DNA from: Cellulosimicrobium marinum
Lineage (GTDB): Bacteria; Actinomycetota; Actinomycetes; Actinomycetales; Cellulomonadaceae
DNA: 64,000 nt
Direction: 5' to 3'
Assembly (NCBI RefSeq): GCF_020551945.1
Contig: NZ_JAJBZH010000002.1
Location: 372,001 to 436,000, forward strand
The position numbers and the translations under genes were made by a program. Within the stretch, counting starts at the first letter, position 1. Each line of letters begins with the position of its first letter. The notes under the pieces were generated by a model. It was not told the DNA's origin. It saw only the letters and a program-made list of their open reading frames with translations, and did no database searches. Below, one piece after another: positions 26,401 to 33,488 of the stretch.

Positions 26401-27441
26401 GGCGGCGTCTCCTACCTGTGGGAGTTCGGCGACGGCGCGACGTCCCGGCAGGCCAACCCGGTCCACCGGTACCCGCGCGTCAAGTCGTACGAGGCGACGC
26501 TGACCGTCACGTACGCGGACGGCTCGAAGGCGACGGTCACGGTCGACGGCTCGCCGACCTGCACGCTGCCCGACGAGCGCGACACCGTGTTCTTCGGCGA
26601 CGTGGACTCGCGGGTCGAGAACCTCGACCTCGGGGCCTGCACGATGAACGACCTGTTCCAGGACGAGAAGGAGTGGCGCACGCACGCGCGGTTCCTGTCC
26701 CACGTGACCTCGGTCGCGACGGGTCTGTACAACGACAGCCGGATCGACGAGCGCGAGCGTGAGCGGCTGATCGACGCCGCGGCGCGGTCGCAGATCGGCG
26801 TGGACCCGGGCGGGTACCGCACGATCTTCGACGGCACCGAGGACTCGCTGTACGACTGGTTCCAGGCACCCGGGGGCGAGTTCACCCTCGAGCCTGGCGG
26901 GTCGCTGCGGTCGAAGGGCGGGCTCGGGATGCTCTGGTACGCGGGCGAGGAGCTCGGGGACTTCTCCGTGAAGCTGCTCTACCGCGACGTGTCGCCGGGC
27001 ACCCACCACGCCAACAGCGGCGTGTTCACCCGGTTCCCCGACCCGGAGGACCCGGGCGACCACGAGTGCGCCGAGGGCCAGTCCCCGGCGTGGGTCGCGA
27101 TCTCGTGCGGGCACGAGATCCAGATCTACGACGGCCCCACGGGCGAGCCGCAGAAGACGGGCTCCGTCTACAACTTCGACCCGCTCGGCCTGAACACGGG
27201 TGGCGAGAAGCCCAAGGGGGAGTGGAACGAGTACGAGATCCGCGTCGTGGGTCAGCAGTACACGATCATCCGCAACGGCGTCGTGATCAACGAGTGGGAG
27301 AACGCGCCCGGCCAGGAGTCGTCGCGCGCGGGCGACCCGCCGACCGACCTGCGCCAGTTCGACAGCGGGTTCATCGGGCTGCAGAACCACGGGAACTCGG
27401 ACCTCATCGAGTTCCGCGACATCCGGGTGGCCGACCTCTAG
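23458..27441 (+). CDS. Secreted ThuA / discoidin / sorbosone dehydrogenase / PKD / DUF1080 fusion
   Basis: A 1,327-residue exported enzyme. GTG 23458 follows AAGGAGTTGGAGA. The order is: signal peptide (to about 45); ThuA domain (about 62-180 and 325-428) interrupted by a discoidin F5/8C domain (about 185-311, NWTIQGSNDGETWTDVDART); glucose/sorbosone dehydrogenase propeller (about 438-954, EEGLLGIVPDPNFAENHWLY and HAGGGMAFDDEGNLYIGSGD); PKD domain (about 965-1033, YLWEFGDGATSRQANPVHRY); an 80-residue cysteine-bearing module (1035-1115); and DUF1080 (about 1120-1327, GTHHANSGVFTRFPDPEDPG). ThuA and DUF1080 both occur in keto-glycoside breakdown, and the propeller family oxidises sugars, often with PQQ. 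The combined activity is inferred, not shown. Confidence 0.9.
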   Translation: MLSRRALTTRRGRSRPGALTTMAVGLTGAALVVGTAVVPATAQPAPAASTPLTTAPLAAATGAKDARVLVFHGAPDEQTDPVVDATAALRELGAANGFDVEASSDPAVFSEASLGDYRGVVMLSAEGIELGAAQEAALKDYVNDGGGFLGVRDAARAQETSQWFGGLVGARIAGATRVAEPVAEATGTGRSPSAETPPMAVDGDPGTKWLTFARTGTLTLRMEEPVALVEYSLTSANDSPGRDPRNWTIQGSNDGETWTDVDARTDQTFSQRFQPRTFEVGSTTEYGWYRLVVSANSGDAEVQLAELSLFGPDSVEQPDPEIPLEERTVDVVDRQHPASADLPLTWDREDRWLDWADDPAGDVHTVATLEPGPDAGPTTSPFQPVSWCRDYDGGRSFYTGMGGTEESWADPTFREHLLGALQWTTGVVRGDCQATIASNYTAERLSAVNTQGQLDQNGEPHGLTIAPDGTVFYIGRGACATGPIPSWDDPDVGLGCGTIHQWDPETGDVTLLTTLDVMGNRGSGSELVKNEEGLLGIVPDPNFAENHWLYAYWMPHESIDTERRVGYRTVSRFTYDPEGPSIDQSTRVDLLEWETQIHSCCHAGGGMAFDDEGNLYIGSGDSNSSGGSNGYSGNNWTQEYAGISFQDARRTSGNTNDLNGKIIRIHPEDDGTYTIPEGNLFPEGEYEAGKTRPEIYVMGVRNISRLQIDADTDWLTAGWVGPDAGSPSPELGPAKYETATIITSAGNQGWPYCMGNRQPYRDRSNEDASVLTDWYDCDDLKNTSPRNTGLVDIPPARDNMIWYSPSGGGPVFPDRGDGIPTYEDDEATYTIPWLRGGGQAVMSGPTYRQSQVDPESEVAWPSYWEGKWFIGDQSNANNRVAVTVDPETVDEAGAPVFMEDLRHIIPGGRGDGLLQSWMDAKFGPDGALYLLDYAGGFFSLDPNQKLMRITYQGGAPTPAPAATATSIQGDPLAVQFTGERSGGVSYLWEFGDGATSRQANPVHRYPRVKSYEATLTVTYADGSKATVTVDGSPTCTLPDERDTVFFGDVDSRVENLDLGACTMNDLFQDEKEWRTHARFLSHVTSVATGLYNDSRIDERERERLIDAAARSQIGVDPGGYRTIFDGTEDSLYDWFQAPGGEFTLEPGGSLRSKGGLGMLWYAGEELGDFSVKLLYRDVSPGTHHANSGVFTRFPDPEDPGDHECAEGQSPAWVAISCGHEIQIYDGPTGEPQKTGSVYNFDPLGLNTGGEKPKGEWNEYEIRVVGQQYTIIRNGVVINEWENAPGQESSRAGDPPTDLRQFDSGFIGLQNHGNSDLIEFRDIRVADL

Positions 27442-27454
27442 CCACCGCACCGGC

Positions 27455-27486
27455 CCGGCGGGGGCGACGCACGTCGCCCCCGCCGG
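27455..27486 (+). terminator. Perfect 14-bp hairpin after the dehydrogenase fusion
   Basis: CCGGCGGGGGCGAC (27455-27468) pairs with 27473-27486 across a 4-base loop, 13 bases after the stop codon. It could attenuate transcription into the cupredoxin gene; there is no T-tract. Confidence 0.7.
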
Positions 27487-27585
27487 ACCGGCCCCGCCGC
27501 GTCGCGCGGCACCCCCGGCGGGCACCGCCCGCACCCCTAGACCGTCACCGCACGATCCCTGCACATCGACGAGGAGTGCACACCC

Positions 27586-30054
27586 ATGGAACGACGAACC
27601 GGCCCGGGCGACGCCCGACGCCACCGCGCCCGGCGCCTCACGGCCGCCGTGGTCGCGGGACTCACCGCCGCGACGGTCGTCTCCGTCGCCCCCGCGACGG
27701 CGACGACGCCGACCGCCCCCGCGGCCGCCGTCGGGCAGCCCGCGGCCCCCGCCGCCCAGGTCGCCGCGGAACAGGTGCTCACCTGGACCGCCGACAACAG
27801 CGTCAGCGACTACCTGGAGTTCCCCGCGACGGCGACCGCCGGCCCGGCGACGATCGTGTTCGAAACGTCGCTCGCGACGGGGAACACGTTCGGCATGAGC
27901 CACACGCTGACGTTCGACACGTCCACGCCGGGCTACAACCACGACGTCGACCTCAACATCCTCGCCAGCCCGTTCGACGCGAACGGCGGGCTGCACGAGG
28001 CCGAGGTCGTCCTCACGCCCGGCACGTACCGCTACTTCTGCGCCATCCCCGGCCACGGGGAGATGTGGGGCGAGCTCGTCGTCACCGACGACGGCGGCGG
28101 CGAGGACACCACCGCGCCGTCGGTCACCGCGCAGGTGACGGGCGAGCAGGACGACGACGGCGCGTACGTGGGCGGCGCGACCGTCACCCTCGCCGCGACG
28201 GACGACGGCTCCGGCGTCGCGGGCGTCGAGTACGACCTCGACGGCGCGGGCTGGACGGCGTACGACGAGCCGTTCGTCGTCGACGCCGTGGGCGAGCACT
28301 CGCTGCAGTTCCGCGCGACCGACCAGGCGGGCAACACGTCCGAGCCGCAGACCGCGACGTTCACCGTGGTCGAGGGCGACGTCGTCGAGGACACCACCGC
28401 CCCCGTCGTCGAGCCGATGGTCATGGGCGAGCAGGACGAGGACGGCGCCTACGTCGGCACCGCCGCGTTCATGCTGCACGCGCACGACGAGGAGGGCGGC
28501 TCCGGGGTCGCGTCCGTCGAGTACCAGGTGGGCGACCAGTGGCTCCCGTACACGACGACCGTGCCGTTCACCGAGCCGGGTGAGCACACCGTCTCCTACC
28601 GCGCGACGGACAACGCGGGCAACGTGTCCGAGGTCGGCTCCGTGACGTTCACCGTCGTGGAGGACGGCGAGGACGACACCACCGCGCCGACCGTGACCGC
28701 CGAGGTCAGCGGCACCCAGGACGAGAACGGCGCGTTCGTGGGCTCCGCCACCGCGACCCTCACCGCGACCGACGACGCGTCCGGCGTCGAGTCCGTCGAG
28801 TACGACCTCGACGGCGCCGGCTGGACCGGGTACACCGGGCCCGTCGTGGTCGACGAGCCCGGCGAGCACACGCTCGTCTACCGGGCCACCGACGCCGCGG
28901 GCAACGTCTCCGAGGAGACCGTCACCACGTTCACCGTGGTCGAGGAGGACACCGGCGACACCACCGCACCGACGGTCGGCACCGAGATCAGCGGCACCCA
29001 GGACGAGGACGGCGCCTACGTCGGCTCCGCGTCCGTCATGGTCACCGCGACCGACGACGGATCCGGCGTCGCGTCCGTCGAGTACGACCTCGACGGGGCC
29101 GGCTGGACCGAGTACACCGAGGCCGTCGTCGTCGACGAGCCCGGCCGGCACACCCTCGCGTACCGCGCGACCGACGAGGCGGGCAACGTCTCCGAGGCCG
29201 CGACCGTCACGTTCGACGTCGTCGAGGCCGACGGGAGCGACGTCGTCGCCCCCGACGTCCAGCACCGCGTCTACGGGCAGCGCAACGACGCGGGCGAGTA
29301 CCTCGGCCCGGCGTTCCTGCGGCTGCGCGCGACCGACGCCGACTCCGGTGTCGCGTCGGTCGAGTACCAGGTCGACGGCGGCGAGTGGACCGCGTACGCG
29401 GGGCAGATCACGCTGCGCAGCCCCGGTGCGCACACCGTGACCTACCGGGCGACCGACGTCGCCGGGAACGTGTCCGCACCGGTGAGCGTCGTCGTCGTGC
29501 TCGAGGGCGGCGAGACCGGCGACACCGAGGGCCCCGAGGTCACCGCGGGGGTCGGCGGCAGCCGGACGCGCGACGGCGAGTACGTCACCCGCGCGACCGT
29601 CACCCTGACGGCCGTCGACGAGGAGTCCGGCGTCGACCGCACGGAGTTCCAGGTCGACGACGGCACGTGGCAGCGCTACGCCGCCCCGTTCGTCATCGCG
29701 GCCGACGGCGAGCACGTGGTGCGCTACCGCGCCGTCGACGGCGCGGGCAACGTGTCGCAGACCGGCGAGGTGACCTTCACGGTCCTCGAGCTGCGCCGCG
29801 ACCGCTGCCCGGGCTCCGACGTGCGACCCACCGTGGTCATCGACGGCCACGACAGCACCGTCGAGAACTTCGACGACGGCGAGGGCTGCACCGTCAACGA
29901 CCACATCGCCGAGGACGACGAGTACTTCACGCACCGCGAGTTCGTGGACCACGTGAGCCTCGTCACCGAGGACCTCGTGTGGGACGGCGTGCTCGTCGAG
30001 TCCGAGCGCGAGCTCATCATCACCGCGGCGGAGCTGTCGGACATCGGTCGCTGA
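27586..30054 (+). CDS. Secreted cupredoxin with six Ig-like (OmpL47-type) repeats
   Basis: An 822-residue exported protein beginning ATG 27586. After the signal peptide (to about residue 40) comes a plastocyanin-like domain (about 64-167). Its type 1 copper ligands are visible as His in FGMSHTLTF and Cys-His-Met in YFCAIPGHGEMWG. Six repeats of about 92 residues follow (about 172-738), each starting D-T-T-A-P and ending Y-R-A-T-D-x-A-G-N-V-S, the pattern of OmpL47-type or bacterial Ig-like domains. The last 80 residues (740-822: GCTVNDHIAEDDEYFTHREF, then SERELIITAAELSDIG) match the module inside the preceding dehydrogenase fusion. The repeats likely form a stalk. A role as electron carrier to the laccase is inference from gene order. 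Confidence 0.88.
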   Translation: MERRTGPGDARRHRARRLTAAVVAGLTAATVVSVAPATATTPTAPAAAVGQPAAPAAQVAAEQVLTWTADNSVSDYLEFPATATAGPATIVFETSLATGNTFGMSHTLTFDTSTPGYNHDVDLNILASPFDANGGLHEAEVVLTPGTYRYFCAIPGHGEMWGELVVTDDGGGEDTTAPSVTAQVTGEQDDDGAYVGGATVTLAATDDGSGVAGVEYDLDGAGWTAYDEPFVVDAVGEHSLQFRATDQAGNTSEPQTATFTVVEGDVVEDTTAPVVEPMVMGEQDEDGAYVGTAAFMLHAHDEEGGSGVASVEYQVGDQWLPYTTTVPFTEPGEHTVSYRATDNAGNVSEVGSVTFTVVEDGEDDTTAPTVTAEVSGTQDENGAFVGSATATLTATDDASGVESVEYDLDGAGWTGYTGPVVVDEPGEHTLVYRATDAAGNVSEETVTTFTVVEEDTGDTTAPTVGTEISGTQDEDGAYVGSASVMVTATDDGSGVASVEYDLDGAGWTEYTEAVVVDEPGRHTLAYRATDEAGNVSEAATVTFDVVEADGSDVVAPDVQHRVYGQRNDAGEYLGPAFLRLRATDADSGVASVEYQVDGGEWTAYAGQITLRSPGAHTVTYRATDVAGNVSAPVSVVVVLEGGETGDTEGPEVTAGVGGSRTRDGEYVTRATVTLTAVDEESGVDRTEFQVDDGTWQRYAAPFVIAADGEHVVRYRAVDGAGNVSQTGEVTFTVLELRRDRCPGSDVRPTVVIDGHDSTVENFDDGEGCTVNDHIAEDDEYFTHREFVDHVSLVTEDLVWDGVLVESERELIITAAELSDIGR

Positions 30055-30069
30055 CACCCGCCTCCCGCC

Positions 30070-30122
30070 GAGCACGAGGTTGATGTCGTCCTGAGCTCGA
30101 TGACGACATCAACCTCGTGCTC
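30070..30122. terminator. Perfect 21-bp hairpin, family H1 copy d
   Basis: Arms 30070-30090 and 30102-30122 pair perfectly around 11 bases. It directly follows the cupredoxin gene and is the likely end of the three-gene redox locus. The core CACGAGGTTGATGTCGTC is that of the H1 family. Confidence 0.8.
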
Positions 30123-30164
30123 GTCTGCGACCAGGCTCGTGGTCGGCCGACGGGTCGAGACGCC

Positions 30165-30184
30165 CTGATAGCATCACCTATCAG
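30165..30184 (+). promoter_or_regulatory. Palindrome overlapping the MNT gene ribosome site
   Basis: CTGATAG (30165-30171) and CTATCAG (30178-30184) form a perfect inverted repeat whose right arm runs into AGGAGG (30183-30188). The position suits an autoregulatory operator or a stem that masks the ribosome site. Confidence 0.55.
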
Positions 30185-30196
30185 GAGGTGGTCGCG

Positions 30197-30727
30197 GTGG
30201 TGGAGTCGGGCGTCGAGGCGGCGTTCCGTCAGTACCTGGGGGCCCTCGGGGACCGGGCGGAACACCTGCGCCACGAGGCGCGCACCACCCTCGAACGGGG
30301 AGCCCGCCAGGCAGCCGACCTCGGGTGGAGCCAGCGGCGCATCGCCGACGCGATCGGCAGGAGCCAGCCGGAGGTCAAACGCCTGCTCGACCGGGCGACC
30401 GCGTCCGACGAAGCCCCTCCGGGTCGCACCCGCGACCACCTGTCGGTGCTCGACGAGGTCCTCGGGCTCCGCCGCGACGCGATCGTCGACACCGCGGCGC
30501 GGCACGGGGTACGGAACGTCCGCGTCTTCGGGTCCGTGGCGTCGGGCACCGAGACCGCCGACTCGGACGTCGACCTGCTCGTCGACCTCGACGACGGGGT
30601 CGGGCTCATGCGCCTCGGGGCGTTGGAGGTCGAGCTCGAAGCCCTTCTCGGCCGCCCCGTCGACATCGTGCCGGAGGTCGCGCTCCGGCCCGAGGTCCGC
30701 GCGACCGTCACGGCGATCCCGCTGTGA
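30197..30727 (+). CDS. MNT-type nucleotidyltransferase with N-terminal HTH
   Basis: A 176-residue protein with a minimal nucleotidyltransferase domain at its end: FGSVASGTETADSDVDLLVDL is the G-S-x11-D-x-D catalytic pattern, and PVDIVPEVALRPEV follows as in MntA antitoxins. The first 75 residues contain a helix-turn-helix (LGWSQRRIADAIGRSQPEVK) that could bind the palindrome at 30165. GTG 30197 is preferred for its spacing from AGGAGG at 30183-30188; GTG 30188 and 30200 are in frame. MNT proteins usually pair with a HEPN toxin and inactivate it by adding AMP. Here the next gene begins like HEPN but is not one. Confidence 0.8.
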   Translation: MVESGVEAAFRQYLGALGDRAEHLRHEARTTLERGARQAADLGWSQRRIADAIGRSQPEVKRLLDRATASDEAPPGRTRDHLSVLDEVLGLRRDAIVDTAARHGVRNVRVFGSVASGTETADSDVDLLVDLDDGVGLMRLGALEVELEALLGRPVDIVPEVALRPEVRATVTAIPL

Positions 30728-30996
30728 GCCGCGACGACCGTGACCACGCGCGGGAGGCGCTTAGCCATCAGGGCGACGCGGAAGGGCCGCGCCGGGTCGT
30801 CGAGAGCACCGCGGGCGTCGCACCGGTCGTCGGCCTGCCCAGCGGCATCGGCAGGCCGGCGACCCGTGCCCTCGTCGCCGCGGGTCTCACGTCGTTGTCC
30901 GACGTCGCCCGGCTCACGGACGCGGACCTGCTCGCCCTGCACGGTGTCGGGCCGAAGGCGGTGCGCATCCTGCGCGAGGCGCTCGCCGCTCGTTGA
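30724..30996 (+). CDS. Small helix-hairpin-helix protein overlapping the MNT gene
   Basis: A 90-residue protein whose GTG (30724-30726) overlaps the upstream stop by four bases, so it is translationally coupled. Residues 1-16 (VSRDDRDHAREALSHQ) look like the beginning of a HepT-type HEPN toxin. From about residue 30 it switches to a different domain (GLPSGIGRPATRALVAAGLT, then LLALHGVGPKAVRILREAL), a helix-hairpin-helix DNA-binding fold with the GVGPKA turn. It may be a chimera left by a deletion that removed most of a HEPN gene. No HEPN R-x4-6-H motif is present. Confidence 0.65.
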   Translation: MSRDDRDHAREALSHQGDAEGPRRVVESTAGVAPVVGLPSGIGRPATRALVAAGLTSLSDVARLTDADLLALHGVGPKAVRILREALAAR

Positions 30997-31020
30997 CCGA
31001 CCTCGCGCCCGGCCCCTGCC

Positions 31021-31060
31021 CGCGAGGTAGTACCGGGGTTCGCGAGGGAGTACCGCAGTT
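31021..31060. repeat. Two 20-bp tandem repeats of the GTAGTACCG type
   Basis: CGCGAGGTAGTACCGGGGTT (31021-31040) and CGCGAGGGAGTACCGCAGTT (31041-31060) differ at three positions. GAGGGAGTA (31044-31052) also pairs with TACTCCCTC (31073-31081), making a stem between convergent genes. Confidence 0.7.
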
Positions 31061-31094
31061 CATGGCCCCCGATACTCCCTCGGTGACCCAGGTT

Positions 31095-32276
31095 CTACGT
31101 CGGCGAACGAGCCGTCACCGTCATCCCGGCATCGCGTGTCGCCGTGAGGAGGGCGTCGAGGCCGAACGCCTGCACCGGGCCGAGGGCGCCGGTGGCGCGG
31201 ACGCCGCCCGCCGCGGCGCGCATCGCGCCCCACGCGAGGTAGCGGGCCGTGAGGTCGTAGGCGTCCGGTCCGTCGAGCCGCACACGGCGCAGCAGCTCGC
31301 CCGACGCCGAGCGTGCGTCGGCGACGACGTGCGTGCGCGACGTCGCACGCCGGGCGGCGTCCGGGCCACCGCCCGACCCCGAGGCCCGCGCCTGCACGGC
31401 CCGGCGCACCGCGGGACCGACCCCCGGGAGCCGCAGGGCCGCCGTCGTGCACCCGGTGACGAGGGGGAGGAGCGGCAGCACCCGGCTCGACACCCCGATC
31501 GCGACCTCGACGTCCCGCAGGCCCGGTGCCAGCGCGGGCAGGAAGAACGGCTCCGTCCCGCCGGCCGTGACGCCGCGCACCCGCCGCCCCGGCGCGACGT
31601 CGAACGACACCACCCGCGCCGCCACGCGCTCGGTGCGCAGCCGGCCGGCGCGCCACGCGTACGACGGCTCCAGCACGGTCGTCAACGCACTGGAACGCGT
31701 CCCGCCGCTCGTCCCGCCGCCCGTCGGGAAGTAGCCGATCTCCAGGCGCGTCGCGTCGGCGCCCCCGTCCTGGAGCGCGAGCGCACCCGCCACGTTGCCC
31801 GGCACCCAGTCGTGACCGAACGCCGTGAGCAGGGCCGTCCCCGCCCGCCGCGCCCGAGAACCGTGCTCCTCAACCACCCGTCGGATGAACGCCGGCTCGC
31901 CCGTCGAGTCCAGGTACGTCGCGCGCGCGTCCACCGCCGCCTCCACCGCGGCCGTGCCGTGCCGCAGGAACGGCCCGACCGTCGACACCAGCACGTCGCC
32001 CGGCCCCACCAGCGCCCGCACCGTCCGCGGGTCGTCGACGTCCGCCACCGCCGTGTCGAGGAGCTCCGGTTCGCCGGGGTCCCCGCTGCTGTCGTTCGGG
32101 CCTGTCCTGGCGAGGTCCGCGGAGAGCGAGACCAGGCCTCGTCGTGACCGCCCGGCCAGCACCGGTCGCGCACCCCGTGCCACGAGCTCCCGGGCGACCA
32201 GCTCGCCCGTGTAGCCCGTCGCACCGAGCAGGACGACGCGGCCCGTGGGGGTAGGGCTGGTCGGGGTGGCGGTCAT
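31095..32276 (-). CDS. Saccharopine dehydrogenase-like NAD(P)-binding protein
   Basis: A 393-residue cytoplasmic protein with an N-terminal Rossmann fold (RVVLLGATGYTGELVARELV) and the saccharopine dehydrogenase-like pattern VLVSTVGPFLRHGTAAVEAA and ARATYLDSTGEPAFIRRVVE. Actinobacterial relatives include trans-acting enoyl reductases and many uncharacterised proteins, so lysine metabolism should not be assumed. ATG at 32274-32276. The stop (31095-31097) lies inside the repeat-bearing spacer. It lies 25 bases downstream of a lipoprotein gene on the same strand and may share its transcript. Confidence 0.82.
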   Translation of the reverse strand: MTATPTSPTPTGRVVLLGATGYTGELVARELVARGARPVLAGRSRRGLVSLSADLARTGPNDSSGDPGEPELLDTAVADVDDPRTVRALVGPGDVLVSTVGPFLRHGTAAVEAAVDARATYLDSTGEPAFIRRVVEEHGSRARRAGTALLTAFGHDWVPGNVAGALALQDGGADATRLEIGYFPTGGGTSGGTRSSALTTVLEPSYAWRAGRLRTERVAARVVSFDVAPGRRVRGVTAGGTEPFFLPALAPGLRDVEVAIGVSSRVLPLLPLVTGCTTAALRLPGVGPAVRRAVQARASGSGGGPDAARRATSRTHVVADARSASGELLRRVRLDGPDAYDLTARYLAWGAMRAAAGGVRATGALGPVQAFGLDALLTATRDAGMTVTARSPT

Positions 32277-32301
32277 GCGGGGGCCCTTCTGCAGGGGAGA
32301 C

Positions 32302-32841
32302 CTACTCGCCCAGGGATACCAGCACGACGGTCGCGTCGTCGACGTCGAGGTAGGCCGTCGAGACGAAGCCCGACTCGGCGAACCGCGCGTCGAGCGCCGG
32401 GCCGGTGAGCAGGGGACCGTCCGGCAGCGCGCCCGCGATCCCCTCGACGACGTCGGGCTGCTCAGAGGTCTCTTGCGGCGCGGTCTCGTCCGCAAGGGTC
32501 TGCGCGACCGCCGGGTCGAGCTCGACGACCGCGTCGATCCAGTACGTCGTCGGGCCGGGGACGTCCTCGTCGCCGACCGTGCCCGACGACCACGTCGCCG
32601 ACACCGGGGTCCCCAGCGCGGAGAACCGGTCCGTCAGCGGGGCGAGGTCCGAGCGCACCTCGCCCGTGCCGTTCTTCGCAGGGGTCCCGTCCATCGTCGT
32701 CTCCCTCGTGCCGTCGGTGGTGCGGTCTCCCGGGTCGGAACCCGGGGTGCAGGCGGTGAGCGCGAGCACGACGGCGAGGGCCGCCGTCGGGCCGGCGAGG
32801 TGCCGGGACCGTCCGGCCACGGTCGGTCGTGCGTTGGTCAT
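32302..32841 (-). CDS. Hypothetical lipoprotein
   Basis: A 179-residue lipoprotein with lipobox VLALTAC (Cys31), followed by a Thr/Asp/Gly-rich linker and a domain of about 115 residues (LAPLTDRFSALGTPVSATWS through TAYLDVDDATVVLVSLG) that I do not recognise. ATG at 32839-32841 follows CGGAGGACCG. No cysteine remains after the lipid anchor. It precedes the saccharopine dehydrogenase-like gene on the same strand. The function is unknown. Confidence 0.75.
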   Translation of the reverse strand: MTNARPTVAGRSRHLAGPTAALAVVLALTACTPGSDPGDRTTDGTRETTMDGTPAKNGTGEVRSDLAPLTDRFSALGTPVSATWSSGTVGDEDVPGPTTYWIDAVVELDPAVAQTLADETAPQETSEQPDVVEGIAGALPDGPLLTGPALDARFAESGFVSTAYLDVDDATVVLVSLGE

Positions 32842-33011
32842 CGGTCCTCCGTGACGGGCTCGACGACGGCGGACCCCGACTCGCCGACCGTCCAGGAGAC
32901 GGTGAGCTGGACACTACCGGTGCTGTCGAACGGCTCGGCTGGGTCCGCTGCCCTCCGTGCTCGAGTGATCCGCTTTCCCCCCGGATGCGGGTGAAACCCT
33001 CTGCGCACCCG

Positions 33012-33039
33012 TTGCGCACGTGCAGTTACTGCACATACT
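33012..33039 (+). promoter_or_regulatory. Promoter with central palindrome, leaderless start
   Basis: TTGCGC (33012-33017) and CATACT (33034-33039) are spaced by 16 bases. The spacer contains TGCAGTTACTGCA (33021-33033), an inverted repeat well placed for a repressor. The GTG of the next gene (33048) lies where transcription should begin, so the mRNA is probably leaderless. Confidence 0.55.
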
Positions 33040-33047
33040 CTGGTGGC

Positions 33048-33437
33048 GTGACCACCGACCCGCAGCGACAGCCCCGACCTCGGCTCGACGCCGCCCGTGC
33101 GGCGTTCGACGAAGCGTCGTCGGCCGCGCCGGGAGAGGCGGTGGAGCCCTTGGCACGGGCGCGCGGCCTGCTCGACGCGGCGCTCGACGAGGCGATGGCC
33201 GAGGCGCTGCTCGCCGGGTCGTCGATGCGGTCGGTCGCCGAGGAGGCAGGCGTCGCGCCGAACACCGTGCCGCCGCGGCTCGGGCGCACGCAGTCGCTCG
33301 GCGGGTACTCCGGCCCCGACGGCCGCGTCTCGGCCGAGGGCGTCACCCGGGCCCGCTACGACCGGGAGCGAGGAACCCCGCCGCCCGCCGCGCCGTCGTC
33401 CACGGAACCGCTGCGGTTCCGCCGACGCCGCAGCTGA
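33048..33437 (+). CDS. Small HTH-like protein, leaderless
   Basis: A 129-residue protein starting at GTG 33048 directly after a promoter, with no ribosome site. The centre (ALLAGSSMRSVAEEAGVAPN) is a helix-turn-helix, and the C-terminus is basic (EPLRFRRRRS). Small proteins of this type in actinobacteria are annotated as hypothetical DNA-binding proteins. It could repress itself through the palindrome at 33021-33033. The following VWA gene starts 51 bases later and may be cotranscribed. Confidence 0.7.
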   Translation: MTTDPQRQPRPRLDAARAAFDEASSAAPGEAVEPLARARGLLDAALDEAMAEALLAGSSMRSVAEEAGVAPNTVPPRLGRTQSLGGYSGPDGRVSAEGVTRARYDRERGTPPPAAPSSTEPLRFRRRRS

Positions 33438-33488
33438 ACCACCCTCTTCTCCAGCCACCCGCCCAGCAGCACGACGAAGGGAACCGCC

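Noticed and set aside
23311-30075. A 2,254-codon open frame on the minus strand opposite the redox locus
   Set aside because: It is the reading-frame shadow of two well-supported plus-strand genes: arginine/valine/aspartate-rich, no domain, no ribosome site. High G+C makes such frames common.
30724-30996. Complete HEPN toxin gene
   Set aside because: Only the first 16 residues resemble HepT; the R-x4-6-H motif and most of the fold are missing.
31095-32276. Lysine-pathway saccharopine dehydrogenase
   Set aside because: The N-terminal fold matches the superfamily, but actinobacterial members of this form are mostly enoyl-reductase-like or unknown, and no lysine genes are adjacent.
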